DNA from: JBGPLH01 sp041486365 [NCBI: Thermodesulfobacteriota bacterium]
Lineage (GTDB): Bacteria > JAUYMQ01
Reading direction: 5' to 3'
Length of the DNA stretch: 25,619 nucleotides
Assembly (NCBI GenBank): GCA_041486365.1
Contig: JBGPLH010000001.1
Location: forward strand, 1 to 25,619
Shown: one piece after another, positions 16,443 through 23,784 of the stretch
How the letters are laid out: every line of letters begins with the position of its first letter
How positions within the stretch are numbered: the first letter of the stretch is position 1
Program-made: the position numbers and the translations under genes
The notes under the pieces: generated by a model
The model's input: only the letters and a program-made list of their open reading frames with translations
What the model was told of the DNA's origin: nothing
Databases searched by the model: none

Positions 16443-17624
16443 CTACCGGCCATCCTCCGGGTTCCCATCGGCGGGGAACAGGAGGGGCGTGCCGGGTCCT
16501 TCGACCAGACGCGAGAGGTGCGGGTCGACGCCGGTCCAGCGCCCGATCGCGCGGCACAGCGCGTTCCCGGCGCGGATGGAGGGGCGCTCCAGCCACTCAT
16601 AGGACAGAAAGGAGATCGAAACGCAGACGATCAGGGAGAGGAGCACGAAGCCCACCGCTCCGAGTGGCCCCACCGGCCCGCCGACGATCCGTCCGCACTG
16701 CACGATGAGCGGGATGTGGAGGAGATAGAAGCTGTATGCGATCCGTCCGAGAAAGGCCACGGGCGGCGACGCGAGGAAGGCTGCGACCCCCGGGACGGCC
16801 ATGGCGCCGATCAGGATCCCGGCGCCGCCGACCCCGGCGAAGATCTGGTTCATCGCCTCCGTGCCTCCATGACGCAGCACGGGAAGGGAGAAGATCGCTA
16901 CGGAGAGGACCATCAGGATCCTTCCGGACGCCCTGGGCGCGGCGCGCAGGAAGGCGGCGATCCGCGCGCGCCCGGTGTACACCGCGATGCCGAGCGAGAA
17001 ATGGAGGCCGAAGCCCAGGATCCACGCGTGCGGCCCCCCGACGGACGCGATCGCGAGACCTCCGAAGGACAGAAGGAGAAGGGCGAGCCAGTGGATCCGG
17101 ATCGCGATGAGCATCATGAAGGGGAGGAGCAGGGAGTAGAACATCTCCACGCCAAGCGACCAGCCCACCGTGAGCTGGCCGTAGGCGGGGCCCGGGAACA
17201 GCAGGCTCCGGAGAAGCTGATCGGGCGGGATGTGCGCATTCAGCCATCCGCCGAAGGGCCAGGGGGAAAGGCCCGCGCCCGGCGCGTAGCGGAGGAATCC
17301 GAGGCCCCAGGCCAGGAGCACGGCGAAGACGTAGGGAGGATGGATTCGGAAGATGCGCCGGACGTAGAACTGGCCGAGATCGCCCGGGCGGTTTCCTCGG
17401 CTTGCGGAGGACGCAAGGACGAAGCCGCTCAGCAGGAAGAAGAGCTGCACCGCGCCGAATGGCTGGAGGAGCACCGTGAGGGGGCTGCCGAAGAGAAGTC
17501 GGCGGGTCGACTCGGGGAGAGAGAGTGCTCCGGTCGCATGGGTCAGGAACACCATGAGCGCCGCAATCCCCCGCAGGCCATCAAGCGAGGGAACGTGCCG
17601 AATGCCTTTCTCGCCGGCGGTCAA
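16443..17624 (-). CDS. acyltransferase-3 family membrane protein (OafA/YrhL type)
   Basis: A 393-residue multi-helix protein that in this family moves acyl groups onto sugars or other envelope molecules. It opens with SLDGLRGIAALMVFLTHATGA, containing the conserved His used in catalysis, followed by FFLLSGFVLA and FYVRRIFRIHPPYV (conserved Arg residues). About ten hydrophobic helices follow, ending FLSYEWLERPSI, a typical family ending. TTG 17624 is chosen because AGGAG lies 6 nt upstream and no ATG precedes the conserved start. It lies 32 bp after the radical SAM gene on the same strand, so the two are probably co-transcribed. The acceptor is unknown. Confidence 0.88.
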   Translation of the reverse strand: MTAGEKGIRHVPSLDGLRGIAALMVFLTHATGALSLPESTRRLLFGSPLTVLLQPFGAVQLFFLLSGFVLASSASRGNRPGDLGQFYVRRIFRIHPPYVFAVLLAWGLGFLRYAPGAGLSPWPFGGWLNAHIPPDQLLRSLLFPGPAYGQLTVGWSLGVEMFYSLLLPFMMLIAIRIHWLALLLLSFGGLAIASVGGPHAWILGFGLHFSLGIAVYTGRARIAAFLRAAPRASGRILMVLSVAIFSLPVLRHGGTEAMNQIFAGVGGAGILIGAMAVPGVAAFLASPPVAFLGRIAYSFYLLHIPLIVQCGRIVGGPVGPLGAVGFVLLSLIVCVSISFLSYEWLERPSIRAGNALCRAIGRWTGVDPHLSRLVEGPGTPLLFPADGNPEDGR

Positions 17625-17656
17625 CGGCGGCTCCTGGACACAGCGTCGCGGCGAAC

Positions 17657-19291
17657 CTATGCGGTGGGCTCCTCCGGCAGCAGGCCGGCCGCCGCGGCGC
17701 CGAGCTCCTGGGGCAGCTCGCGGAGCTGATCCGGAAGCTCACGGATCTGATCGGGCAGCTCGCGGATCTGGTCCGGAAGCTCGCGGAGCTGCTCGACGAG
17801 GCGGTCGATCGACGCGTTCACGTGCTCGACGTACTCGTACAGGTGCTTGTGCACGAGGGCGAAGAACACCGCCTCCCGCAAGGCGAGCGGGCGGCGCAGG
17901 GCCGTCTGGCCCAGGAGCGAGAGCGTCATCCAGGCACGGCGCGGGGTCGCGCGGATCACGCAGTCGACGAGCGTGCGCCAGAGGATGCGCATGTCCTTGC
18001 GTCCCGCCACGAGGCTCCGGGCCGCCTGGCGGCCGCGGGTCGTGATGTACTCCATCGTGCGCCGCCGGTAGTTCCGGTAGTCGTAGAGCCTCGCGAGGAG
18101 CTTCTGGTATCCCTCGTACAGCTCCAGACGGCTCATCGCGCTGGGAATCACGTTGGTGAAGACGAACTGATCCCCCACGGTCTCCGCGACGAGGCGCCCC
18201 GCCTCCCGCAGCCGCTTGTGCAGCGGGGTCTTCGGCATCGCGTTCAGCATGCCGGTCATCGACACGGGGATCCGCGCATCCTGGATGAAGTGGAACTGTT
18301 CCTCGAAGATCGATTCATCGTCATTGTCGAACCCGACGATCATCCCCGCCTCGACCTGGATCCCGTAGGACTGGATGTGGTGCACGTTGTCCAGGAGGTT
18401 GCCCCGCATGTTCTGCGTCTTCTTCGTCTCGGCGAGGGAGGCCTTCCGCGGGCTCTCGATCCCGATGAAGATCATCGTGACGCCCGCGTCGCGCAGGAGC
18501 CCCAGCAGCTCGTCGTCCTGCGCCACGTTGAGCGAGACCTCCGTCTGGAATTCCATGGGGTAGCCGCGCTCGCGCTGCCAGGTCTCCATCTCGCGGAGCA
18601 ATTCCTTGGCGAGCTTCTTGTTCCCGATGAAGTTGTCGTCGACGAGGAAGACGCTCTTCATCCCCAGCCGGTGGACCTCCTCGATCTCCGCCATCACCTG
18701 CGCCGGGCTCTTGGCCCGCGGCTTTCGCCCGTACATCACGATGATGTCGCAGAACTCGCAGTTGAAGGGGCAGCCCCGCGCGAACTGGATCGTCATGGTC
18801 TGGTAGCGGTCGATCTTCAGGAGGTCGAAGCGGGGGAGCGGCGAGTCGAGCATGCTCGGCTTGTCCTGCTGCCGGTACGTTCGCGACCAGCTCCCGGCGG
18901 CGTAGTCCTGAAGAAATTGGGGCCAGGTGTACTCCGCCTCGTCCACGAAGAGGACGTCCACCGCGTCCTGGATCTCCTCGGGGCACAGCGACGCGTAGGG
19001 GCCCCCCGCCACGACGAACTTCCCCCGCCGCCGGAACTCCCGCGCGATTTCATGGAAGCGCTTCTTGTGGACGATGTATCCGGTCACGCCGACGATGTCC
19101 GCGTCGGTGTCGAAGTCGATCGATTCCACGTTCTCGTCGCACAGGACGACCTCGTGCTCCCGGGGCGTGAGGCCCGCCATGGTGGGCAGCGAGAGGTTCG
19201 GGAAGACGCATCGCTTGCCCAGGCTCGGCAGGATGCGGTCGAAGGTCCAGAAGGACTCGGGGTTCTTCGGCGCGACGAGGTAGATTTTCAT
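17657..19291 (-). CDS. B12-binding radical SAM protein with DUF4070-like C-terminal region
   Basis: A 544-residue enzyme of the cobalamin-dependent radical SAM class. ATG 19291 has GGAGG 4 nt upstream and begins the conserved MKIYLVAPKNPESFWTF. Residues about 1-140 look like a B12-binding (Rossmann) domain, with DIVGVTGYIVHKKRFHEI and VVAGGPYASLCP. The SAM cluster motif is CPFNCEFC (Cys174, Cys178, Cys181), followed by FLVDDNFIGNKKLAKELL and the SPASM-less C-terminal region seen in HpnP-like (hopanoid methylase) and related proteins. I cannot assign HpnP function: no hopanoid genes are near. Residues 500-527 are four 7-residue repeats (RELPDQ-I/L), an amphipathic tail not known to me from the family. 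A sigma70-like promoter lies upstream. Confidence 0.88.
   Translation of the reverse strand: MKIYLVAPKNPESFWTFDRILPSLGKRCVFPNLSLPTMAGLTPREHEVVLCDENVESIDFDTDADIVGVTGYIVHKKRFHEIAREFRRRGKFVVAGGPYASLCPEEIQDAVDVLFVDEAEYTWPQFLQDYAAGSWSRTYRQQDKPSMLDSPLPRFDLLKIDRYQTMTIQFARGCPFNCEFCDIIVMYGRKPRAKSPAQVMAEIEEVHRLGMKSVFLVDDNFIGNKKLAKELLREMETWQRERGYPMEFQTEVSLNVAQDDELLGLLRDAGVTMIFIGIESPRKASLAETKKTQNMRGNLLDNVHHIQSYGIQVEAGMIVGFDNDDESIFEEQFHFIQDARIPVSMTGMLNAMPKTPLHKRLREAGRLVAETVGDQFVFTNVIPSAMSRLELYEGYQKLLARLYDYRNYRRRTMEYITTRGRQAARSLVAGRKDMRILWRTLVDCVIRATPRRAWMTLSLLGQTALRRPLALREAVFFALVHKHLYEYVEHVNASIDRLVEQLRELPDQIRELPDQIRELPDQLRELPQELGAAAAGLLPEEPTA
17711..17794. repeat. four 21-bp tandem repeats inside the radical SAM gene
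   Basis: Units start at 17711, 17732, 17753 and 17774, each 21 bp. Units 1 and 3 begin GGGCAGCTCGCGGA and units 2 and 4 begin CGGAAGCTC, so there is also a 42-bp x 2 order. They encode repeats of R-E-L-P-D-Q-I in frame on the minus strand, keeping a seven-residue period continuous with the preceding helical tail. Confidence 0.9.
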
Positions 19292-19321
19292 CAGGCCTCC
19301 GTGGAAAGGCTTGGAGCGCAC

Positions 19322-19350
19322 ACCCTAGAATGCATCGGAGGCCGGGTCAA
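19322..19350 (-). promoter_or_regulatory. sigma70-type promoter for the radical SAM gene
   Basis: On the minus strand TTGACC (19350-19345) is separated by exactly 17 bp from TAGGGT (19327-19322). The -35 matches 5 of 6 consensus bases and the -10 matches 3 of 6. The predicted start is about 24 nt from the ATG at 19291. Confidence 0.45.
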
Positions 19351-19371
19351 CAGGCTTGAGCGTCGGGCGGG

Positions 19372-19563
19372 TCAGAACGCGGAGTAGATGAACGGGGCGA
19401 AGGCCGGGCTCTCGCCCAGAAGGAGAACGATTCCGAGCAGGAGGCACAGCACGATCAGCGTGCCGAGCCAGATGCGCTTCGGCGAGAAGAGGAAGCGGAA
19501 CACTTCCTTCGCGAAGCCCGGGCGGGGCTCGGTGTGTGTCAAAGGTGGAACGGGATCGGTCAC
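19372..19563 (-). CDS. small membrane protein, DUF5989 family
   Basis: A 63-residue protein with a short soluble N-terminus, the run FAKEVFRFLFSPKRIWLG, one transmembrane helix (about 32-50) and the ending SPAFAPFIYSAF, which matches the DUF5989 pattern of W/F-x-F-L-x-x-x-K-x-W, a helix, and A-P-F-I-Y. The function of the family is unknown; members are often close to polysaccharide or exosortase-type genes. I start at GTG 19563, with GGGGG about 8 nt upstream, because the in-frame codons between 19620 and 19563 lack the coding bias. It lies 80 bp upstream of the radical SAM gene on the same strand. Confidence 0.75.
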   Translation of the reverse strand: MTDPVPPLTHTEPRPGFAKEVFRFLFSPKRIWLGTLIVLCLLLGIVLLLGESPAFAPFIYSAF

Positions 19564-19591
19564 GCGGTAACCCCCGGAAGCAGGCGGAATG

Positions 19592-19620
19592 TTCGTAGCA
19601 TCGGGGGAAGAGAGGCGCAA
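19592..19620 (-). promoter_or_regulatory. possible promoter for the DUF5989 gene
   Basis: On the minus strand TTGCGC (19620-19615), 17 bp, then TACGAA (19597-19592) preceded by TGC (extended -10 form TGnTACGAA). Matches to consensus are modest (3 of 6 in each box), but spacing and the extended -10 support it. It is about 29 nt from the GTG at 19563. Confidence 0.35.
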
Positions 19621-19732
19621 CCGGGGGGCGCTGGGGCCGGCCGGATCCGGACGCTTGCGGTGCCGGCGCGAGGAGCACAGCCGTGACGGAGCTGCGCCGG
19701 AGCGGGCGAAGGGTGGCGATGCCGGGGCGGCG

Positions 19733-19975
19733 TCAGCCGAACGAGGCGACCGCCACGTTCCTGGACCGTGCGAAGGTCCGGCGGTGAAGCTTGATACGCT
19801 CGAGTTCCAGGAGCGTGTCGGCAGTCAGGTAGGTCTCCCCGCAATGGGGGCACACAATCGCAGGCACGTTCTCCACGACAAGCAGCTTCGCGCCGCGCCC
19901 GTAGCTCCGCGTGACGCGCCGGTCCTGGGCACCTCGGCGGCCACATACATCACAGATGCTTGCTCTCGATTTCAT
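19733..19975 (-). CDS. YgiT/MqsA-type zinc-finger protein, orphan antitoxin-like
   Basis: An 80-residue protein with the YgiT zinc-finger pattern: CDVCG (Cys8, Cys11), a beta-rich middle and CPHCGETYL (Cys42, Cys45) followed by a helix. YgiT/MqsA-type domains are the zinc-binding half of antitoxins paired with MqsR- or DUF4258-type toxins; the DNA-binding HTH half of full MqsA is absent here. No toxin ORF is next to it: the 92 bp upstream hold only a 22-codon frame overlapping its ATG. It follows the restriction-modification gene on the same strand, probably in one transcript. The role could be regulatory rather than antitoxic. Confidence 0.75.
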   Translation of the reverse strand: MKSRASICDVCGRRGAQDRRVTRSYGRGAKLLVVENVPAIVCPHCGETYLTADTLLELERIKLHRRTFARSRNVAVASFG

Positions 19976-20067
19976 GTCAGTCCACGTAGACGCTCGCGGA
20001 GTAGCCCGGTGACTCGCTCAAACGTCGATGTCAGGTGCACCGCGGTCTCATCCGATAAAGAAGAAGC

Positions 20068-21198
20068 TCAGCGGCGTGTTTTACCGCGTCCCCTTGAGCG
20101 TTTGGTTGGGCGTACCGATTGACTCGTATCCGCGAATTCCGGGAAAACCACGGTCTTGCTCTCTGCCCGCGGATACAGGCCGTTGATCTCCTGCTGAATG
20201 CCGAGGGTGAGGTCGAGGGCCGTGACAATGCGACAATAGGTCTGGATGTCTCCCAGTTCAAGCCGGCGGTCCTGACGATCCTTCAGCCACTTCTCGCAGA
20301 CCTGGTAGCCGCCCACCCGGTACGTCCAGACGGCTTCGGGCACCGGAGCGAAATACTGAGTCGCGTTGATGTACACGCGTTGTTCGCCGGACTCGAAGCG
20401 CAGGCCCGTCTTCCTGCCCTTGGCGATGCTGCTGTCGCCCCGCCCCTCGAACCGGCAGGCGGGCGGATCGAGTTCGGGCGACTTGAGCAGGTGCAGCGAA
20501 GTCAGCCGCGCTCCCAGCGCCGCCAGTTCCGCGAACAATCCCGCGTCCGCAGTCAACGGGACTCGCGGAAAATCCATCCGCAGGAACTCGGCATATTTCT
20601 CCCGATAGGCCGGCGCGTACAGTACCGCATAGACGTAGTGGAAAATCTCCTCCGACGTCGGCTCCCGGCCGTGCGCTTTCGCCAGCGCCGCCACCAACTT
20701 CGGGTTCAAGTTCGCCCGCCGTTCCGTCGGTTCCTGATGGGCGAAGAGGTCGTCTCGCTTCGCGGAGGGGTAGAGGTAGAGGGGGAACAAGTTGTTGCCG
20801 CCTCTTCGATACAGGTTGTACTCCGTGATGCGATCAGCGCAGAAGACGATGTTCCACTCTTCGGGTCCGACTACTTGACCCGCCCGGCCTACCGCTATTC
20901 CCAGATTCTCTCCCGCCAGCATGTGGCGCATGACTCTTTCGCGTCTGTGCACGGCTACATTCGGATTGAAGACAGTCCAGCGAGAGTCGAAGGGCCGGTA
21001 CAGGATCGGAGTAACCTGATCCCGCCATCCGCCATCCGCCAGTTCCTTCTTCGCCCGCTCATAATTCCACTGGCTTTGGCTGCAAAGTTTCCAGATCATG
21101 CGAGCCTCGTCCTCAGAACGTGTCTGTAGCAGCATCTGGACCTTGCGCTTCATCTCGTCCATCGACCACGAAATTGCGAATTCATCGTGGGTCGTCAC
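20068..21198 (-). CDS. type ISP-like R-M protein, C-terminal part (target recognition)
   Basis: This 376-residue frame continues the gene at 21195-23276 in another frame. Family members are single polypeptides in which the segment G-I-V-T-T/A-H/R-D-x-F follows the methylase domain; here those residues sit at the start of this frame (GTG ACG ACC CAC GAT GAA TTC). Further family features are ILYRPFDSRWTVFNP, ITEYNLYRRGGNNLFPLYLY and a C-terminal four-helix-like stretch (LELGDIQTYCRIVTALDLTLGIQQEI) typical of the ISP target-recognition region. GTG 21198 overlaps the upstream TGA in GTGA form, so separate translation by coupling is possible. Codon bias is weaker than in the cco and hem genes, consistent with transfer. 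Confidence 0.85.
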   Translation of the reverse strand: MTTHDEFAISWSMDEMKRKVQMLLQTRSEDEARMIWKLCSQSQWNYERAKKELADGGWRDQVTPILYRPFDSRWTVFNPNVAVHRRERVMRHMLAGENLGIAVGRAGQVVGPEEWNIVFCADRITEYNLYRRGGNNLFPLYLYPSAKRDDLFAHQEPTERRANLNPKLVAALAKAHGREPTSEEIFHYVYAVLYAPAYREKYAEFLRMDFPRVPLTADAGLFAELAALGARLTSLHLLKSPELDPPACRFEGRGDSSIAKGRKTGLRFESGEQRVYINATQYFAPVPEAVWTYRVGGYQVCEKWLKDRQDRRLELGDIQTYCRIVTALDLTLGIQQEINGLYPRAESKTVVFPEFADTSQSVRPTKRSRGRGKTRR

Positions 21199-23276
21199 AA
21201 TTCCTGGAGCGGGGGATCCATTCTCGCGAACACGTCGGCAACTGATGGGAATCGCTGGTAGACCTTCTGGAGGGCTTCATCCGAGGGTTTGAACAGATAG
21301 AACCGGGGGTCCGGAGTGATGGACTGCCAATCGGTGATCGATATGTCGTGGCTCTCCAGCCACGCGTACTTCGTTTCGCGGAGTCCCCACTGTTCGGCGG
21401 GGCGCACTGTTGTGGACCGGCCGGGTTCTGGGCCGCGCTTCACGAAAAAGGCAATCGCCACGCCCTGACGGATGTCGAAGACGTTCCGGTCAGGGCTACC
21501 GTCGGGGCAGGCCTCCTTTTTCAGCAAGTTCCCGTGCAGGTCGAGGATGTAGATGTCGTCGAAGGTCCGCATCAGGCTCTGGCGCATGCCTCGGAAGGTC
21601 GGGTTGTCGAGATAGCCGTGATTGGTGATCATTCCCACTACCCCGCGTCCTGCTTGATCGATTTTCCACTGTGCGAAGCGCAGGAACTTTACATAGTCGT
21701 CCTGCAACCATTTCGCCTGTGCAGGTCTCTTGAGTTCTGGCACGTCCTTCTTGTAATCCTCGATCAGCCCTCGTATCCAGACGCCCATGTTGCTCGAATG
21801 ACCGGAGTACGGCGGATTGCCGAGGATGACGAGGATGGGGGTTTGCTTCTTGACCTTCCCGGCGAGGCGGGATTCCTCAGCCAGGGCGGAGAAACCGGGA
21901 AGACGGCTCTGTTCGAGCTCTTCGATGTCGAGGGTGTTGGTGAGATAGAAGGGCACACGCTCGTCGTCGTTGAGGCGGTGGCCGAGTTCTTCGAGGAAGA
22001 AGCCCATCTTCAGGTGCCCGACCGCATAGGGCGCCATCATCAACTCGAAGGCATAGAAGTTTTTCAGGATGTGCCGGCGGATGAAATCCTCGCGGGCGCC
22101 GGCACCGTACTTGCCCTCGAACTCTCGGACCGCCTGCTGAGCGGCCCGGGCGACGAAGGTCATGGTGCCCGCCGCAGGGTCGAGCAGCGTCACGCCGTCT
22201 GCGGCGAGGCCGTCGGGTTTCTTGAACTCGGTTTTGAGCAGGCCGTGGAGCGAGCGGACGATGTAGGAGACCACGGGTTCGGGCGTGTAGTAGACGCCCC
22301 GGCGTTCGCGCTCCTCGGGGTCGTACTGGGCGAGGAAGGTTTCGTAAAAGTGGATGATGGGGTCGCTGCCTTTGCCCTCTCGGTAGTAGCGGTCGAGGAT
22401 GCCGGGGGCGTCGGAGACGGCCAGGACTTCGGCGATGTCATCCACGCACCAGGCAAGTTGTTCAGGGAGGTCGCCGAATGAGATGAAGCGAAACAAGTCG
22501 CGCAGAACGCCGATGGTGTGCGGGATGTTGTCGAAGGCCGAACGGCGGCTGAAGCCGTTCCTGGCGCGTGTGCGGGCCGCAAACAGGCCGTAGGCGATGG
22601 TCTGGGCGAAGAGATCGGCGAAGTCCTCCGGCGTGAGTGAGCCGATGAGGTAGGTCTGGAAAGCCTCGAAGAAACCGGAGAGCGCACCGGGCGCTTCCTG
22701 CTCATGTTGAAGCTGCTCCACCACGACGTCGCGGAGGAAGCGCGTGCGCTTGGCCAGCTCGACGGCGAGGGACTCCGCCGTGAAGGTCTTCGGAAGCGAG
22801 AATCCCAGGAAGCGGTCGAGCAGGGCGTAGAGCGCGTCCGGCTTTTCGGCGGGCGGAATCGTGCGCAGCTTATTCAGGACCATCGGCCGGGCGGCAAGAA
22901 CCGTTTCCACGCGTTCGCCGTTCCGATACAACCGGAATTCGAGGAAATTGGTCAGGATGAGGTTGGGGAACGTGGAGCGGTAGCGCCGGAGCTGTTCGGA
23001 ATCCTCGATCTGGTCGAGTCGTTCTTCGGTCGGCTTCTTGGCCTCCACATAACCGACGATGCGGTCGGTCCCATTCCACAGGCGGAAATCCGGGTTGCCG
23101 GCGTCCGTCGGCTGGGGAAGGGTGGTGACCCGGACATCCGGCCGTCCGCTCGTCTTCGCCACCTCGGTCAGCATGTTTTCCAACGTCGAGTAGAAGCTCT
23201 CCTCCCGCGCGTCTCCCTGGAGCGCCACCGCGGACAAGTCCTTCAGGTACTTTGAAAACAGGGCCTGCTTGCTCAT
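21195..23276 (-). CDS. type ISP-like R-M protein, N-terminal part (nuclease + N6-adenine methylase)
   Basis: A 693-residue frame with a PD-(D/E)xK-like nuclease at the N-terminus (GNPDFRLW at 61-67 with Asp63; YVEAKKP with Glu78 and Lys80), a helical middle, and an N6-adenine methylase with SAM motif DPAAGTMTF (366-374) and catalytic NPPY (487-490). No Walker/DEAD helicase motifs are seen, unlike LlaGI-type ISP enzymes, so it is the shorter type IIG-like form. It ends early at ...ARMDPPLQEL, where the C5 run at 21211-21215 (G5 on the plus strand) needs one more C to join the downstream frame and give MDPPAPGIVTTHDEF. Together the parts total 1069 residues, a reasonable full-length size. ATG 23276 has only a weak ribosome site. 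Confidence 0.88.
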   Translation of the reverse strand: MSKQALFSKYLKDLSAVALQGDAREESFYSTLENMLTEVAKTSGRPDVRVTTLPQPTDAGNPDFRLWNGTDRIVGYVEAKKPTEERLDQIEDSEQLRRYRSTFPNLILTNFLEFRLYRNGERVETVLAARPMVLNKLRTIPPAEKPDALYALLDRFLGFSLPKTFTAESLAVELAKRTRFLRDVVVEQLQHEQEAPGALSGFFEAFQTYLIGSLTPEDFADLFAQTIAYGLFAARTRARNGFSRRSAFDNIPHTIGVLRDLFRFISFGDLPEQLAWCVDDIAEVLAVSDAPGILDRYYREGKGSDPIIHFYETFLAQYDPEERERRGVYYTPEPVVSYIVRSLHGLLKTEFKKPDGLAADGVTLLDPAAGTMTFVARAAQQAVREFEGKYGAGAREDFIRRHILKNFYAFELMMAPYAVGHLKMGFFLEELGHRLNDDERVPFYLTNTLDIEELEQSRLPGFSALAEESRLAGKVKKQTPILVILGNPPYSGHSSNMGVWIRGLIEDYKKDVPELKRPAQAKWLQDDYVKFLRFAQWKIDQAGRGVVGMITNHGYLDNPTFRGMRQSLMRTFDDIYILDLHGNLLKKEACPDGSPDRNVFDIRQGVAIAFFVKRGPEPGRSTTVRPAEQWGLRETKYAWLESHDISITDWQSITPDPRFYLFKPSDEALQKVYQRFPSVADVFARMDPPLQEL

Positions 23277-23374
23277 CTGATTTTTCTCATGACGCCCAAC
23301 GGATCGGTGCCGCGGCGCTCGATGCGCGGACGATCAACGAGAATTGGAGGATTCCGTAGAATCACCGGTCTCGC

Positions 23375-23383
23375 AGTCTATCA
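23375..23383 (-). promoter_or_regulatory. extended -10 promoter candidate in repeat copy A
   Basis: On the minus strand TGATAGACT fits the extended -10 form TGn-TANNNT (TAGACT, 4 of 6 to TATAAT). It lies in a block conserved between both repeat copies and points toward the R-M gene start at 23276, about 90 nt downstream. No -35 box is evident. Confidence 0.35.
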
Positions 23384-23478
23384 CGCTCGACCGATCAGGA
23401 GGACGGGCCTCAGTCTCCGGCGGGCTCAAGCCCTTCTCGATCCACACCCCAACCGAAGGTCGGGGTGGAAAATACGAA

Positions 23479-23502
23479 AAGGGCACCCCTCGGGGCGCCC
23501 TT
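23479..23502 (-). terminator. hairpin in repeat copy A, after the antitoxin gene
   Basis: AAGGGC (23479-23484) pairs with GCCCTT (23497-23502), and after one A/C mismatch a few more G-C pairs extend the stem. It is about 75 bp beyond the antitoxin stop on the minus strand, in the position of a terminator, followed on that strand by TTCGTATTTTCC, a modest T-rich stretch. Confidence 0.45.
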
Positions 23503-23577
23503 CGTCGTCCGGATCACGCGTCGCCTCTACCAAACTTGAAGCCCAGCCCATTCGCAGGTCCATGTCGGCCCGGGGGG

Positions 23578-23784
23578 TCAGGCGCTTCGGCGATGCTTGC
23601 CGATGAGCTCACGCACCGCCGGTACGAGTTCGACGGGAACCTCCATGGCGGTGTGCGTGGTTTCTTCGAATGAGGCCTCGTCTTCAGCCACCGCCTCCTC
23701 ATCGGTCTGTGACTCGTAATGGCCGAGAACCCGCCGAACGCGGTCCTCGTTCCACCCGGGTGGAAAGCGACTCTCTTTTTTCAT
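23578..23784 (-). CDS. antitoxin-like small acidic protein
   Basis: A 68-residue acidic protein (WNEDRVRRVLGHYESQTDEEAVAEDEASFEE) ending in EVPVELVPAVRELIGKHRRSA. I know this pattern as the partner of DUF4258-like small basic proteins in many genomes; it is usually left as hypothetical. The acidic central helix would suit binding to the basic partner, but no DNA-binding motif is obvious. Its ATG overlaps the stop of the upstream gene (ATGA, 23781-23784), a toxin-first order as in BrnT/BrnA and HigB/HigA modules. Antitoxin status is inferred from size, charge and order. Confidence 0.7.
   Translation of the reverse strand: MKKESRFPPGWNEDRVRRVLGHYESQTDEEAVAEDEASFEETTHTAMEVPVELVPAVRELIGKHRRSA

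Larger units (their letters stand above)
23341..23514. repeat. diverged direct repeat, copy A
   Basis: 174 bp in the gap between the R-M gene and the toxin-antitoxin-like pair, collinear with copy B at 24091-24265. My hand alignment gives about 119 identical of 174 positions with one indel. Perfect blocks include GAATTGGA, TCTATCACGC, GACCGA, CTCCGGC, CTCAAGCC, TTCTCG and GGGCGCCCTTCGTC. Unlike copy B it also has a second hairpin, CACCCCAACC/GGTCGGGGTG (about 23434-23456). No gene is seen in 23277-23577. Confidence 0.85.

Noticed and set aside
16413-17729. Long plus-strand frame opposite the acyltransferase gene
   Set aside because: Charged low-complexity product without motifs; the minus-strand acyltransferase explains the region.
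17822-19387. Long plus-strand frame opposite the radical SAM gene
   Set aside because: The minus frame has the CPFNCEFC cluster and B12-domain motifs; this one has none.
19972-20040. 22-codon frame on the minus strand ending in ATGA overlap with the YgiT-type gene (possible lost toxin)
   Set aside because: It is in the same frame as the R-M C-terminal part beyond its stop, is too short to be a toxin, and its sequence resembles no toxin I know. At most it is a coupling leader.
23341-23514. MITE or insertion-sequence remnant for the repeat copies
   Set aside because: Terminal inverted repeats are weak (GAATTGGA versus TCCGGATC shares 5 of 8) and no flanking target duplication is seen; not excluded, but unsupported.
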